DNA of 18,171 nucleotides from Burkholderiales bacterium (GTDB lineage Bacteria; Pseudomonadota; Gammaproteobacteria; Burkholderiales; Burkholderiaceae_D). The position numbers were made by a program, and so were the translations under genes. The notes beneath the pieces were generated by a model. The model was not told the origin of the DNA. It saw only the letters and a list, made by a program, of their open reading frames with translations, and did no database searches. Positions 6,828 to 15,660 of this stretch are shown here, piece by piece (within the stretch, counting starts at the first letter, position 1; every line of letters begins with the position of its first letter). Where the stretch lies: assembly GCA_005800405.1 (NCBI GenBank), contig SYFN01000124.1, positions 1 to 18,171 of the forward strand, written 5' to 3'.

Positions 6828-8077
6828 TGGACAAACTCAGCATCACGGGCGGCAAGCGACTGTCCGGCGAAATTGCCATCTCTGGCGCAAAGAACGCCGC
6901 TTTGCCTATCCTGTGCGCGGGACTGCTGACGGCTGACGCGCTGGCACTGGCCAATGTGCCCAGGTTACAGGATGTGGCCACCATGCAGAAGGTGCTGGGG
7001 CAGATAGGTTTGTCGATCGAGGAAAAAGGCGATTTGCTCGAATTGTGCGGCCGGGATATTCACAGTCCTGAGGCGCCTTATGAAATGGTCAAGACCATGC
7101 GCGCATCGATTCTGGTGTTGGGCCCGTTGCTGGCACGTTTCGGTGAAGCGAAAGTCTCGCTGCCTGGTGGATGCGCGATTGGTTCGCGCCCGGTGGATCA
7201 GCACATCAAGGGCTTGCAGGCGATGGGTGCCGAGATTCTGATCGAGGCCGGTTATATCCATGCGCGCGCAACAAAATTGCGCGGCACGCGTATCGTGACT
7301 GACATGATCACCGTCACCGGCACTGAAAATCTGATGATGGCTGCGTCGCTTGCAGACGGCGAGACCATACTGGAAAACGCAGCGCGCGAACCGGAAGTCA
7401 CCGATCTTGCCAATCTGCTGGTTGCGATGGGCGCCAAGATCGAAGGGATAGGCAGCGATCGTCTCAGCATCACGGGTGTGCCAGCACTGCATGGCGCAAG
7501 CCACACGGTGATCGCCGATCGAATCGAGACCGGGACTTTTTTATGCGCGGCCGCTGCAGCTGGAGGGGACGTAATCCTGCGACACACGCGTGCTGATCTG
7601 CTGGATGCGGTTGTCGACAAATTGCACGAGACTGGCGCGATACTCACCTCGGGCGATGATTGGGTTCGCGTACAGATGTCGGGTCGACCGAGGGCCGTGG
7701 GTTTTCGTACCACGGAATATCCCGGCTTCCCGACGGATATGCAAGCGCAGGTCATGGCACTTAATTGCATCGCCGAGGGCAGCAGCCGCATTATTGAAAC
7801 GATCTTTGAGAATCGCTACATGCATGTGCAGGAGCTCAATCGTCTCGGTGCCGCGATTGAAATTGATGGCCATACCGCCGTCGTTCAGGGTGTTGCTCGT
7901 CTGATCGGCGCGCCCGTGATGGCTACAGACTTGCGTGCTTCTGCTTCATTGGTGATCGCGGGTCTCGCCGCCGAAGGGCAGACGGTGATCGACAGGATCT
8001 ATCATCTTGATCGCGGTTATGACCGCATGGAAGTGAAGCTCTCCTCGGTTGGCGCTGACATACAGAGAATTCGATAA
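6827..8077 (+). CDS. murA: UDP-N-acetylglucosamine 1-carboxyvinyltransferase MurA
   Basis: MurA transfers enolpyruvate from phosphoenolpyruvate to UDP-GlcNAc, the first committed step of peptidoglycan synthesis, in the cytoplasm. The 416 residues match the usual length and two-domain EPT fold. K22 and N23 (SGAKNAALP) bind substrate. The catalytic cysteine is C116 in [13 protein letters not shown]; Cys rather than Asp here predicts sensitivity to fosfomycin at the enzyme level. Further family motifs are [21 protein letters not shown], and the C-terminal [13 protein letters not shown] and [12 protein letters not shown]. The start overlaps the ibaG stop by one base, and its own stop overlaps the hisG start in the same way (TAATG), placing cell-wall and histidine genes on one probable transcript. 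Confidence 0.98.
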   Translation: MDKLSITGGKRLSGEIAISGAKNAALPILCAGLLTADALALANVPRLQDVATMQKVLGQIGLSIEEKGDLLELCGRDIHSPEAPYEMVKTMRASILVLGPLLARFGEAKVSLPGGCAIGSRPVDQHIKGLQAMGAEILIEAGYIHARATKLRGTRIVTDMITVTGTENLMMAASLADGETILENAAREPEVTDLANLLVAMGAKIEGIGSDRLSITGVPALHGASHTVIADRIETGTFLCAAAAAGGDVILRHTRADLLDAVVDKLHETGAILTSGDDWVRVQMSGRPRAVGFRTTEYPGFPTDMQAQVMALNCIAEGSSRIIETIFENRYMHVQELNRLGAAIEIDGHTAVVQGVARLIGAPVMATDLRASASLVIAGLAAEGQTVIDRIYHLDRGYDRMEVKLSSVGADIQRIR

Positions 8078-8730
8078 TGAAACAAACGCTCACGCTGGCG
8101 CTTTCAAAGGGGCGCATCTTCGACGAGACCCTGCCGCTGCTTGAAGCGGCCGGCATACACGTAACGGAAGACCCCGAAAAATCGCGCAAGCTGATCCTGG
8201 CGACCAGTGACCCGCAGTTGCGTGTCGTGATTGTTCGAGCGTCTGATGTGCCGACCTATGTGCAATATGGCGCGGCGGATTTTGGTGTTGCGGGCAAAGA
8301 CGTATTGCTCGAGCATGGTGGTGAAGGCTTGTATCAGCCTGTCGATCTGCAGATCGCCAAGTGCCGTATGTCAGTGGCAGTGCAGGCAGGTTTTGACTAT
8401 GTCAGCGCCGTGCGTCAGGGCGCACGTTTGCGAGTCGCCACCAAATATGTGCAAGTCGCCCGTGAACACTTTGCCGCCAAGGGCGTGCATGTGGACCTGA
8501 TCAAGCTCTACGGTTCCATGGAGCTCGGTCCGCTGGTGGGTTTGTCGGATGCGATTGTCGATTTGGTCTCGACCGGTAGTACGCTGCGCGCCAATCATCT
8601 GGTTGAGGTTGAGCAGATTATGGAAATTTCATCGCGATTGGTCGTGAATCAGGCAGCACTCAAGCTCAAGCGCGAGAAACTGCAACCTATCATTGATGCA
8701 TTTGCCAAGGCATCGCTTCGTGAAAAATAA
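8077..8730 (+). CDS. hisG: ATP phosphoribosyltransferase, short form (HisG)
   Basis: HisG condenses ATP with PRPP, the first step of histidine synthesis. At 217 residues this is the short form: it has the two catalytic lobes but lacks the C-terminal ACT-like domain of long HisG that binds histidine. Short HisG works only in complex with HisZ, a catalytically inactive histidyl-tRNA synthetase relative; no hisZ is in this window. The start [18 protein letters not shown] and the PRPP-binding loop [14 protein letters not shown] (about residues 162-175) are diagnostic. The ATG overlaps the murA stop by one base. It is the first of nine his genes in a row. Confidence 0.97.
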   Translation: MKQTLTLALSKGRIFDETLPLLEAAGIHVTEDPEKSRKLILATSDPQLRVVIVRASDVPTYVQYGAADFGVAGKDVLLEHGGEGLYQPVDLQIAKCRMSVAVQAGFDYVSAVRQGARLRVATKYVQVAREHFAAKGVHVDLIKLYGSMELGPLVGLSDAIVDLVSTGSTLRANHLVEVEQIMEISSRLVVNQAALKLKREKLQPIIDAFAKASLREK

Positions 8731-8734
8731 AACC

Positions 8735-10048
8735 ATGTCCGTAGTCATACGCCAACTCGATTCCGCCGACAAAGACTTTCAAGCCAAACTGATGGCGGTA
8801 CTTGCTTTCGAAGCGTCGGAAGACGAAGCGATCGATCGCGCTGCTGCCGGCATCATTGCCGATGTGCGGCAGCGCGGCGACGCCGCAGTGCTTGAGTACA
8901 CGCAGCGGTTTGACCATGTCACCGCCACCCGCATGACAGCGCTCGAGATTCCACGCGCCGCATTACAGTCCGCATTGGCCAGTCTCGCGCCAGAGCGACG
9001 CGCTGCATTGACGGAGGCCGCAGACCGTGTGCGCAGCTATCACGAGCGTCAAAAGCAGTCCTGCGGCTCGGATGGTTTCGCGTTCACCGAAGCCGATGGC
9101 ACTGTTCTTGGACAAAAAGTCACGCCGTTGGATCGTGTTGGCATTTACGTCCCGGGTGGCAAAGCGGCGTATCCATCATCGGTGCTGATGAATGCCATTC
9201 CCGCCAAAGTTGCCGGCGTAGCCGAAGTGATCATGGTCGTGCCCACACCCGATGGTGTGCAGAATCCGCTGGTGCTGGCCGCTGCAGAAATCGCCGGCGT
9301 TGACCGTGTGTTCACGATAGGCGGCGCTCAGGCCGTTGCCGCGCTCGCTTATGGCACGCACACCATTCCCCAGGTCGACAAGATCGTTGGTCCCGGTAAT
9401 GCGTATGTCGCGGCGGCCAAGCGCCACGTGTTCGGCGTAGTCGGTATCGACATGATTGCCGGTCCTTCCGAGATTCTGGTGCTGGCTGACGGCAGCACAG
9501 ATCCTGACTGGGTCGCGATGGATTTGTTTTCTCAGGCTGAGCATGATGAGCTCGCACAATCCATTCTGGTTTGTACCGATGCCGCTTATCTTGCGCGCGT
9601 GGCGGACAGTGTCAATCGCCAGCTGGGTGATATGCCGCGCAAAGAAGTGATTCGCACCTCTCTTGCTAACCGCGGCGCGATGATCAAGGTGCGCGACATG
9701 GACGAAGCCTGCGACATCGCCAACCTGATTGCTGCGGAGCATCTGGAGATTTCGGCGATGGATCCCAGGCGCTGGGCCGACAAGATCCGTCACGCGGGTG
9801 CGATGTTCCTGGGGCGCTACTCGTCTGAGTCCCTGGGCGACTACTGCGCCGGCCCCAATCATGTGCTGCCTACCTCACGCACGGCGCGCTTCTCCTCGCC
9901 GCTGGGTGTCTACGATTTTCAGAAGCGTTCATCGATTTTGCAAGTCAGCAAGGCAGGTGCCCAAACATTGGGGCGCGTGGCAGCCGAGCTGGCCTATGGT
10001 GAGGGTCTGCAAGCGCATGCACGCTCTGCCGAGCTCCGAATGAAATGA
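8735..10048 (+). CDS. hisD: Histidinol dehydrogenase HisD
   Basis: HisD oxidises histidinol to histidine in two NAD-dependent steps (the last of the pathway) with a catalytic zinc. The protein has 437 residues from ATG 8735, the usual length. Zinc and catalytic residues are visible: Q267 and H270 in [11 protein letters not shown], the pair E335-H336 in IAAEHLEI, and D369 and H376 in [28 protein letters not shown] and [13 protein letters not shown] are further family blocks. The frame is open upstream into hisG; GTG 8720 would add five residues and overlap hisG by 11 bases, and it has AAGG 9 bases before it, so it cannot be excluded. I prefer ATG 8735 because family N-termini begin MS.. just before the IRQLDS strand. 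Confidence 0.97.
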   Translation: MSVVIRQLDSADKDFQAKLMAVLAFEASEDEAIDRAAAGIIADVRQRGDAAVLEYTQRFDHVTATRMTALEIPRAALQSALASLAPERRAALTEAADRVRSYHERQKQSCGSDGFAFTEADGTVLGQKVTPLDRVGIYVPGGKAAYPSSVLMNAIPAKVAGVAEVIMVVPTPDGVQNPLVLAAAEIAGVDRVFTIGGAQAVAALAYGTHTIPQVDKIVGPGNAYVAAAKRHVFGVVGIDMIAGPSEILVLADGSTDPDWVAMDLFSQAEHDELAQSILVCTDAAYLARVADSVNRQLGDMPRKEVIRTSLANRGAMIKVRDMDEACDIANLIAAEHLEISAMDPRRWADKIRHAGAMFLGRYSSESLGDYCAGPNHVLPTSRTARFSSPLGVYDFQKRSSILQVSKAGAQTLGRVAAELAYGEGLQAHARSAELRMK

Positions 10049-10055
10049 GCGTTCC

Positions 10056-11144
10056 ATGTCCGTGATTCAGAACATCATTCGCGCCGACGTGCGCTCGCTC
10101 TCGGCGTATCACGTGCCGGATGCCTCGGGTCTGGTCAAGCTCGATGCGATGGAAAATCCGTATACCCTGCCCGCCGACCTGCAGGAGGCACTCAGCCAGA
10201 GGCTTGCTGCCGTTGCCCTTAACCGCTATCCGGTGCCTTCGTATGCGGGACTCAAGTCGGCGATTCGCAGCCAGCTGGGTGTGCCCGAGGGGTTCGATGT
10301 TGTGCTGGGCAATGGCTCGGATGAGCTGATCAGCATTGTTTCGGTTGCTTGTGCGAAGCCCGGAGCCAAGGTGCTGGCACCACTGCCTGGCTTCGTGATG
10401 TATGCGATGTCGGCGCAACTGGCAGGCATGGGTTTCATCGGCGTGCCGCTGAAATCCGATCTCACGCTTGATCTGGATGCAATGCTCGATGCCATTCGTG
10501 CCCATCGGCCAGCGATCACCTATCTCGCCTACCCGAACAACCCAACTGGCAATCTGTTTGACAGCGATGTCATTCTTGCGGTGCTGCGCGAAGTTGGTGA
10601 CAGCGGCGTGGTGATCGTTGACGAGGCCTATCAGCCATTTGCCGGTACCACCTTCATGCCGCGCCTGAGAGAGTACGAGAATCTGGTCGTGATGCGCACT
10701 ATCTCCAAACAGGGTCTTGCTGGCATACGTCTGGGATACATGTCAGCCGCATCTGCCTTGCTCGCCGAATTCGACAAAGTCCGTCCTCCGTACAACATCA
10801 ATGTGCTGACCGAGGCGACGGCTATCTTTGTACTTGAACACCGCGAAGTGCTGGACCAGCAGGCATTGGCTATCTGCAGCGAGCGTGCTTCCCTGTCGGC
10901 GGCACTGTCAGCAATGCCGGGTATCCGTGTCTATCCGTCTGCAGCGAATTTCATACTGTTACGGATTGAGCGGCCGGGACTTTGCGGCGCCCAAGTCTTT
11001 GACCGTCTGCTGGCGCAGAGGGTGCTGGTAAAAAATGTCGGTAAAATGTATGCGCTGCTGGAAAATTGTTTGCGGGTGACCGTAAGCACGCCAGCAGAAA
11101 ACGCACTCTTTCTGGCAGCGCTGCAGTCCAGCCTGAATTCCTGA
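10056..11144 (+). CDS. hisC: Histidinol-phosphate aminotransferase HisC
   Basis: HisC transfers the amino group of glutamate to imidazole acetol phosphate, giving histidinol phosphate (class II PLP-dependent aminotransferase, fold type I). The protein has 362 residues. Motifs are LDAMENPY at the N-terminus, GNGSDELI (cofactor phosphate region), YPNNPTGN (N161-N162), VDEAYQPF (D189 and Y192, which contact PLP), and [14 protein letters not shown] with K218 as the Schiff-base lysine and R225 as a phosphate ligand. A substrate-carboxylate-type Arg lies near the C-terminus in CLRVTVST. The gap after hisD is seven bases. There is no clear Shine-Dalgarno sequence, so translation may depend on hisD. 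Confidence 0.96.
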   Translation: MSVIQNIIRADVRSLSAYHVPDASGLVKLDAMENPYTLPADLQEALSQRLAAVALNRYPVPSYAGLKSAIRSQLGVPEGFDVVLGNGSDELISIVSVACAKPGAKVLAPLPGFVMYAMSAQLAGMGFIGVPLKSDLTLDLDAMLDAIRAHRPAITYLAYPNNPTGNLFDSDVILAVLREVGDSGVVIVDEAYQPFAGTTFMPRLREYENLVVMRTISKQGLAGIRLGYMSAASALLAEFDKVRPPYNINVLTEATAIFVLEHREVLDQQALAICSERASLSAALSAMPGIRVYPSAANFILLRIERPGLCGAQVFDRLLAQRVLVKNVGKMYALLENCLRVTVSTPAENALFLAALQSSLNS

Positions 11145-11155
11145 TATCACTCACC

Positions 11156-11752
11156 ATGTCCATGCCACGTACAGCAGAACTCATTCGCGACACCAGCGAG
11201 ACCCAGATTCGGGTTGCGATCAATCTCGACGGTACCGGTCAGCAGAAGCTCAATACCGGTGTCCCCTTCCTTGATCACATGCTGGATCAGATTGCACGCC
11301 ATGGCCTGATTGATCTCGACATCGAAGCCAAGGGGGACCTGCATATTGATGCCCACCACACCGTGGAAGACGTAGGCATTACATTGGGACAGGCATTCGC
11401 CCGCGCGATAGGCGACAAAAAAGGTATACGGCGGTACGGTCATGCGTATGTGCCGCTGGACGAAGCCTTGACGCGGGTCGTGATCGATTTTTCCGGTCGT
11501 CCCGGGCTTGAATTCCATGTGCCTTTCAAGCGCTCCATGATTGGTTCTTTCGATGTGGACCTGACCCATGAATTCTTTCAGGGTTTCGTTAATCATGCGC
11601 ACATGACACTGCACATCGATAATCTGCGCGGCGAGAATGCGCACCACCAGTGCGAAACCGTATTCAAGGCATTTGGCCGCGCTTTGCGCATGGCCGCTGA
11701 ACTGGATTCGCGCGCGGCTGGTACTGTTCCTTCTACCAAGGGCAGTCTCTGA
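11156..11752 (+). CDS. hisB: Imidazoleglycerol-phosphate dehydratase HisB
   Basis: HisB dehydrates imidazole glycerol phosphate to imidazole acetol phosphate. At 198 residues this is the monofunctional dehydratase, without the N-terminal histidinol-phosphatase domain found in enterobacterial HisB. The two manganese-binding repeats are clear: [10 protein letters not shown] (H67, H68, E71) and [11 protein letters not shown] (H163, H164, E167). [13 protein letters not shown] and the C-terminal STKGSL are also standard. The start is ATG 11156, or the second ATG at 11162, which gives MPRTAEL and fits relatives equally well; neither has a good ribosome-binding site. The gap after hisC is 11 bases. 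Confidence 0.97.
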   Translation: MSMPRTAELIRDTSETQIRVAINLDGTGQQKLNTGVPFLDHMLDQIARHGLIDLDIEAKGDLHIDAHHTVEDVGITLGQAFARAIGDKKGIRRYGHAYVPLDEALTRVVIDFSGRPGLEFHVPFKRSMIGSFDVDLTHEFFQGFVNHAHMTLHIDNLRGENAHHQCETVFKAFGRALRMAAELDSRAAGTVPSTKGSL

Positions 11753-11807
11753 CCGATATGGGCCGCAGTCTTCACGACTGAAGAACAAGACAGTCCGCGC
11801 CAAAGTC
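11753..11807 (+). other. hisB-hisH spacer with competing short stems
   Basis: GACTG at 11776-11780 can pair with CAGTC at 11766-11770 or with CAGTC at 11791-11795, but not with both. The stems are only 5 bp, so a regulatory role is uncertain. No ribosome-binding site for hisH is visible here. Confidence 0.3.
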
Positions 11808-12446
11808 ATGAATAGAATCGTCGTTGTTGATTACGGTATGGGGAATCTTCGCTCGGTGGCTCAGGCGCTGATGCATGTGGCCCCCGAGGCTGAGGTTTGT
11901 ATCTCCGGTGATCCCGAAGTGCTGCGCCGGTCTGATCGAGTTGTCTTGCCAGGGCAGGGTGCGATGCCTGATTGCATGCGCTCCCTTCGAGAATCCGGCT
12001 TGCTCGACGCGCTGATCGAAGCCGCCAGAAACAAGCCGCTGTTTGGCGTGTGCGTTGGTGAGCAAATGCTGTTTGATACCAGCGAAGAAGGCGATGCCAG
12101 CTGCCTTGGGCTCCTGCCCGGCAAGGTCGTGCGTTTTCAATTGGAAGACCAGCTGCAGCCCGATGGCTCGCGTTTCAAGGTGCCCCAAATGGGTTGGAAC
12201 AGCATACAGATCAGGCACAGTCATCCCTTGTGGAATGGCGTGGCCGAAAAAAGTTATTTCTATTTCGTCCACAGCTACTACGCGGTACCGGACAAGCCGG
12301 CACATGTGCTTGCCGAAAGCGTCTACGGCGCACCATTTTGTTGCGCCGCAGGAAGGGATAACATTTTTGCGACCCAATTCCATCCTGAAAAAAGTACATC
12401 GGCCGGTTTGCAGCTGTACAAAAATTTTGTACATTGGAACCCTTGA
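11808..12446 (+). CDS. hisH: Imidazole glycerol phosphate synthase, glutaminase subunit HisH
   Basis: HisH hydrolyses glutamine and passes ammonia through HisF to the cyclase site; the HisHF pair makes imidazole glycerol phosphate and AICAR. The 212 residues form a class I glutamine amidotransferase. The catalytic triad is visible: C82 in GVCVGEQML, and H192 and E194 in TQFHPEKS. The oxyanion-strand motif [11 protein letters not shown] and PQMGWN are HisH features. The ATG at 11808 begins the family sequence [16 protein letters not shown]; the frame is open upstream into hisB but that part is not HisH-like. No Shine-Dalgarno sequence is visible. A pyrimidine-rich 62-base gap separates it from hisA. 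Confidence 0.97.
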   Translation: MNRIVVVDYGMGNLRSVAQALMHVAPEAEVCISGDPEVLRRSDRVVLPGQGAMPDCMRSLRESGLLDALIEAARNKPLFGVCVGEQMLFDTSEEGDASCLGLLPGKVVRFQLEDQLQPDGSRFKVPQMGWNSIQIRHSHPLWNGVAEKSYFYFVHSYYAVPDKPAHVLAESVYGAPFCCAAGRDNIFATQFHPEKSTSAGLQLYKNFVHWNP

Positions 12447-12508
12447 CCCGCGTCCCCAGCTCCCATCCTGCCTCAACCCTTGATTAACTCTTCCCAACGC
12501 CAGTAGCC

Positions 12509-13297
12509 ATGCTGCTCATACCTGCTATCGACCTCAAAGACGGCCAATGCGTACGCCTCAAGCAAGGCGACATGGATCAGGCCACGGTCTTTTCCGAAGA
12601 TCCCGCGCAGATGGCGTGTCACTGGCTAGAGCAGGGTGCGCGGCGCTTGCATCTGGTCGATCTCAATGGTGCATTTGCCGGCAAGCCGAAAAACGAGCCA
12701 GCGATCAAAGCGATTCTCGCGGCGGTGCGTGGCTATGCTGATGAGCATGATATTGATGAGATCCCCGTGCAGCTCGGCGGCGGCATACGTGATCTCGACA
12801 CCATCGAACGTTATCTTGATGACGGCATCTCCTACATCATCATCGGCACCGCTGCGGTCAAGAATCCCGGCTTTCTGCATGATGCCTGCAGTGCCTTCTC
12901 TGGTCAGATCATCGTCGGGCTTGATGCCAAGGATGGCAAGGTGGCGACCAATGGCTGGAGCAAGCTCTCTGGCCATGAAGTCATCGATCTCGCAAAAAAA
13001 TTCGAAGACTACGGTTGCGAGGGCATTGTTTATACCGATATCGGTCGTGACGGCATGATGAAAGGTGTCAATATCGAAGCGACCGTCAAGCTAGCCCAGA
13101 GCATGACGATTCCCGTCATCGCGTCGGGCGGCGTTCACGACGTCAAGGATGTCGAGGCGCTATGCGCTGTTCAGGATGAAGGTATCGAAGGCGTGATCTG
13201 CGGTCGTTCCATTTACGAAGGTACGCTTGATCTCCGTCAGGCGCAAAGGCGCGCCGATGAACTTTCCGGCGAACTCAACGAAGACACTGAAGACTGA
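12509..13297 (+). CDS. hisA: Phosphoribosylformimino-AICAR ribotide isomerase HisA
   Basis: HisA performs the Amadori rearrangement of ProFAR to PRFAR in a (beta/alpha)8 barrel. The length is 262 residues; the barrel itself ends near [11 protein letters not shown], and an acidic tail ([12 protein letters not shown]) follows. The catalytic base is D8 in IPAIDLKDG and the second Asp is D139 in VGLDAKDG. Phosphate-binding loops are [23 protein letters not shown] and ICGRSIYEG. The two-fold repeat of the barrel is visible in the parallel loops GGGIR and SGGV. No Shine-Dalgarno sequence lies before ATG 12509; the leader is C-rich. One base separates its stop from the hisF ATG. Confidence 0.97.
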   Translation: MLLIPAIDLKDGQCVRLKQGDMDQATVFSEDPAQMACHWLEQGARRLHLVDLNGAFAGKPKNEPAIKAILAAVRGYADEHDIDEIPVQLGGGIRDLDTIERYLDDGISYIIIGTAAVKNPGFLHDACSAFSGQIIVGLDAKDGKVATNGWSKLSGHEVIDLAKKFEDYGCEGIVYTDIGRDGMMKGVNIEATVKLAQSMTIPVIASGGVHDVKDVEALCAVQDEGIEGVICGRSIYEGTLDLRQAQRRADELSGELNEDTED

Positions 13298-13298
13298 C

Positions 13299-14063
13299 AT
13301 GACCCTGGCCAAGCGCATCATTCCCTGTCTGGACGTGACTGCCGGGCGGGTCGTCAAAGGGGTCAATTTCGTCGAGTTGCGCGATGCGGGCGATCCGGTT
13401 GAAATCGCGCGTCGCTATGACGAGCAGGGCGCAGATGAGATCACCTTTCTTGATATCACGGCGTCCTCCGATGACCGTGACCTCATCTTGCACATCATTG
13501 AGGCGGTAGCATCCCAAGTCTTCATTCCACTGACTGTTGGTGGCGGCGTGCGAGTCGTTGATGACGTGCGTCGTCTGCTCAATGCCGGTGCTGACAAAGT
13601 CAGCATGAATACCTCGGCGGTAACCAATCCGCAGCTTGTTGCAGATGCGGCCGGCAAGTATGGCTCGCAATGCATCGTGGTGGCGATTGATGCCAAGCGC
13701 TCAGACGCGGGGCATTGGGAGGTATTTACGCACGGCGGTCGACGTGTCACCGGGCTGGATGCAGTCGAGTGGGCGCGCAAGATGCAATCCCTCGGCGCGG
13801 GTGAAATTCTGCTGACCAGCATGGATAGGGACGGTACTCGGTCGGGTTTCGATTTACCACTCACCCGTGCCGTCTCTGACGCTGTATCAATTCCGGTGAT
13901 CGCGTCTGGTGGCGTGGGTACGCTGCAGGATCTCGCTGACGGCATCACCGAAGGCCATGCAGATGCCGTTCTGGCGGCGAGTATTTTTCATTATCAGCAT
14001 CACAGCGTGCAGGAAGCCAAGCAATTCATGGCTGCGTTGGGCATACCCATGAGGCTGACATGA
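13299..14063 (+). CDS. hisF: Imidazole glycerol phosphate synthase, cyclase subunit HisF
   Basis: HisF is the (beta/alpha)8 cyclase partner of HisH; it uses ammonia from HisH to convert PRFAR to imidazole glycerol phosphate and AICAR. The 254 residues match the family. The catalytic acid/base pair is D12 ([14 protein letters not shown]) and D131 (VVAIDAKR). Phosphate loops are [20 protein letters not shown] and IASGGVGTL, and [15 protein letters not shown] is a HisF signature. ATG 13299 gives the standard [12 protein letters not shown] start; the frame continues upstream inside hisA but without HisF similarity. The stop overlaps the hisI start by four bases (ATGA). Confidence 0.98.
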   Translation: MTLAKRIIPCLDVTAGRVVKGVNFVELRDAGDPVEIARRYDEQGADEITFLDITASSDDRDLILHIIEAVASQVFIPLTVGGGVRVVDDVRRLLNAGADKVSMNTSAVTNPQLVADAAGKYGSQCIVVAIDAKRSDAGHWEVFTHGGRRVTGLDAVEWARKMQSLGAGEILLTSMDRDGTRSGFDLPLTRAVSDAVSIPVIASGGVGTLQDLADGITEGHADAVLAASIFHYQHHSVQEAKQFMAALGIPMRLT

Positions 14064-14458
14064 TTGCGCGAATCAAATGGCTCAACCGTGTTCATTGGGA
14101 TGAAAACGGGCTCGTACCCGTGATTGCGCAGGAAGTGGGGACCAATGAGGTACTGATGTTCGCCTGGATGAATCGGGATGCACTGGCGCGCACGGTGGAA
14201 CTTGGTCAGGCGGTCTACTGGAGCCGATCCCGCAAAAAACTCTGGCACAAGGGCGAGGAATCCGGGCATTTCCAGGAAGTGCGGGAAATACGTGTCGATT
14301 GTGATCAGGACGTACTGCTGCTTAAAGTAAAGCAAGTAGGGGATATTGCTTGTCACACTGGCCGACATTCCTGCTTCTTCAGTAAACTCGAGGACCATGG
14401 CGACGAGGCGGACTGGATCGAAGTCGATCCGGTGCTGAAAAACCCGGACGATATCTAA
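14060..14458 (+). CDS. hisI: Phosphoribosyl-AMP cyclohydrolase HisI
   Basis: HisI opens the adenine ring of phosphoribosyl-AMP, the third step of the pathway, with zinc and magnesium. At 132 residues this is the monofunctional cyclohydrolase, separate from HisE, unlike the fused HisIE of enterobacteria. Metal ligands are visible: DCDQD (D80, C81, D82, D84) and the cysteines C98 and C105 in [21 protein letters not shown] and [18 protein letters not shown] are family blocks. GAGG at 14051-14054 lies 5 bases before the ATG, one of the few clear ribosome-binding sites in the his run. It overlaps hisF by four bases. Confidence 0.97.
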   Translation: MIARIKWLNRVHWDENGLVPVIAQEVGTNEVLMFAWMNRDALARTVELGQAVYWSRSRKKLWHKGEESGHFQEVREIRVDCDQDVLLLKVKQVGDIACHTGRHSCFFSKLEDHGDEADWIEVDPVLKNPDDI

Positions 14459-14470
14459 AAAAGTAAATAT

Positions 14471-14839
14471 ATGAGCGACGTGCTTTCACGCCTGGCGCAA
14501 GTCATCGAGTCACGCAAGCTCGAAGCGGGCGGCAATCCTGAGACCTCCTATGTCTCGCGCTTGTTCGACAAAGGTGATGATGCAATCCTGAAGAAAATCG
14601 GCGAAGAGGCCACTGAGACTGTCATGGCCGCCAAGGATGTGCGATTGGGCGCAGATGCCAGCAAGCTGGTGTATGAATGTGCTGATCTGTGGTTTCATTC
14701 GCTGATCATGCTCGCCCGCTTTGACCTCAATCCTCAGCAAGTGCTGGACGAGTTGGCGCGTCGCGAGGGTTTGTCCGGTATTGAGGAAATGGCCAATCGC
14801 AAGCTCAAGGAGCGCGAGCAAAACGAGCGGAAAGCCTAA
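14471..14839 (+). CDS. hisE: Phosphoribosyl-ATP pyrophosphohydrolase HisE
   Basis: HisE removes pyrophosphate from phosphoribosyl-ATP, the second step of histidine synthesis. It is a 122-residue all-alpha protein of the MazG-like superfamily. The motif [16 protein letters not shown] (E45, E46 and E49) supplies magnesium ligands, preceded by [15 protein letters not shown] and followed by [15 protein letters not shown]. The last 20 residues or so are highly charged. The ATG follows a 12-base A/T-rich gap after hisI with no ribosome-binding site. It is the last his gene; histidinol-phosphate phosphatase is not encoded here. Confidence 0.97.
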   Translation: MSDVLSRLAQVIESRKLEAGGNPETSYVSRLFDKGDDAILKKIGEEATETVMAAKDVRLGADASKLVYECADLWFHSLIMLARFDLNPQQVLDELARREGLSGIEEMANRKLKEREQNERKA

Positions 14840-14945
14840 ACCACCGTGCATGTGGATCAGGTGGCCGGCGGACTTCAGATACCGTCACTTCGATCCACGA
14901 CATGCGGCGCTGGCACCTAAAAACACAGAGAAAGAGAGCCAAATC
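14840..14945 (+). other. hisE-HIT spacer with a long imperfect stem
   Basis: GCATGTGGATC at 14848-14858 can pair with 14892-14905, leaving a 3-base bulge and a 33-base loop. There is no T-run, so it is not an intrinsic terminator. The frame of the downstream HIT gene is open through this spacer. A purine-rich ribosome-binding site (AAAGAGAG, 14931-14938) lies near its right end. Confidence 0.3.
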
Positions 14946-15314
14946 GTGGATAACTGCATTTTTTGCAAGATCGCAGCGGGCAAAATTCCCGCCAAGACCG
15001 TCTACGAAGATGATGATGTCATCGCCTTCCACGACATTCATCCTGCCGCGCCGGTCCATGTGCTGATCGTGCCGCGCGAGCATATTCCAACGCTCGCTGA
15101 TGCGAACGAGAAGCACACGGCATTGTTGGGTAGAATGATGGTACTCGCGCCGAAACTGGCGGCGGAGCTAGGCGGCGGCTATCGGCATACGCCCGAAGGT
15201 CCGATGGGGGGATTTAAAACACTGGTGAATAGCGGTCCTGATGGCGGTCAGGAGGTGTACCATCTCCACCTGCACGTTATGGGCGGTCCCCGGCCATGGC
15301 GCAGCGAACGGTGA
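14946..15314 (+). CDS. HIT-family (HinT-like) nucleotide hydrolase
   Basis: This 122-residue histidine-triad protein is of the HinT branch, cytoplasmic enzymes that hydrolyse purine nucleoside phosphoramidates and aminoacyl-adenylates. The active site is the C-terminal HLHLHVMGG (H106, H108, H110). C4 and C7 (NCIFCK) form the CxxC half of the optional zinc site, and FHDIHPAAPVHVLIVPREHI is the usual second block. GTG 14946 gives a standard N-terminus after AAAGAGAG; the frame stays open upstream past an ATG at 14850, but that extension is not HIT-like. The segment GGGYRHTPEGPMGGFKTLVNSG is longer than in E. coli HinT. A HIT gene after hisE is common in betaproteobacteria as I recall; its link to the his or tat genes is unknown. 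Confidence 0.93.
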   Translation: MDNCIFCKIAAGKIPAKTVYEDDDVIAFHDIHPAAPVHVLIVPREHIPTLADANEKHTALLGRMMVLAPKLAAELGGGYRHTPEGPMGGFKTLVNSGPDGGQEVYHLHLHVMGGPRPWRSER

Positions 15315-15361
15315 TTTTTTCCGTGAAATTATTTATCAGATGAGAGCCTGCGGGTTCGGCT

Positions 15362-15367
15362 AGGAGA
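15362..15367 (+). promoter_or_regulatory. Strong ribosome-binding site of tatA
   Basis: AGGAGA at 15362-15367 lies 5 bases before the tatA ATG. It is the best Shine-Dalgarno match in the window and fits the need for TatA in excess over TatB and TatC. Confidence 0.75.
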
Positions 15368-15372
15368 TATAA

Positions 15373-15594
15373 ATGGGCTCGTTCAGTATTTGGCACTGGG
15401 TCATCGTGCTGGTGATAGTCATGCTGTTGTTTGGTACCAAGAAATTGGGTAACATCGGTTCCGACCTCGGCAAGGCCGTCAAAGGTTTCAAAGATGGCGT
15501 GAAAGGCTCCGAGGAGGATAAAGGCAGCGCGCCCTCTCAGGTAACGGACAAAGCCACTATTGACGTCGAAGCCCGCGAAAAATCCAAGGGCTGA
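15373..15594 (+). CDS. tatA: Sec-independent translocase subunit TatA
   Basis: TatA multimers form the transport pore or weaken the membrane during export of folded proteins by the twin-arginine system. The protein has 73 residues: one N-terminal membrane helix (about 3-20, [18 protein letters not shown]), the FGTKKL hinge, the amphipathic helix ([19 protein letters not shown]), and a charged, unstructured tail. The hinge reads LLFGTKKL, the typical TatA form, as against the GPEKLP hinge of TatB next door. It has the strongest ribosome-binding site in the window. A hairpin lies between it and tatB. Confidence 0.96.
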   Translation: MGSFSIWHWVIVLVIVMLLFGTKKLGNIGSDLGKAVKGFKDGVKGSEEDKGSAPSQVTDKATIDVEAREKSKG

Positions 15595-15615
15595 TACTGC
15601 TTCCATCAAGCGACA

Positions 15616-15633
15616 GCGGCCGCCGTCGGCCGC
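15616..15633 (+). promoter_or_regulatory. Hairpin between tatA and tatB
   Basis: GCGGCCG at 15616-15622 pairs perfectly with CGGCCGC at 15627-15633 around the loop CCGT. All seven pairs are G-C. No T-run follows, so it is not a standard terminator. It could stabilise the 3' end of a tatA message or reduce passage into tatB; this is inference. Confidence 0.5.
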
Positions 15634-15660
15634 GCGCATTCCTCCTGACTTTCTGTCCCG

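Noticed and set aside
6965..7791. Long minus-strand open frames opposite murA
   Set aside because: They are shadows of murA caused by GC-rich codon use; no start context or recognisable domain.
8600..8735. His-rich leader peptide or attenuator for the his genes
   Set aside because: hisG directly overlaps murA, and no run of His codons with a terminator hairpin was found near hisG or hisD.
11066..11155. Upstream extension of the hisB frame into hisC
   Set aside because: The extension overlaps hisC and lacks similarity; HisB begins at 11156 or 11162.
14721..14945. N-terminal extension of the HIT protein
   Set aside because: The frame is open, but the HIT family sequence starts at GTG 14946 after a ribosome-binding site; the upstream part overlaps hisE and is not HIT-like.
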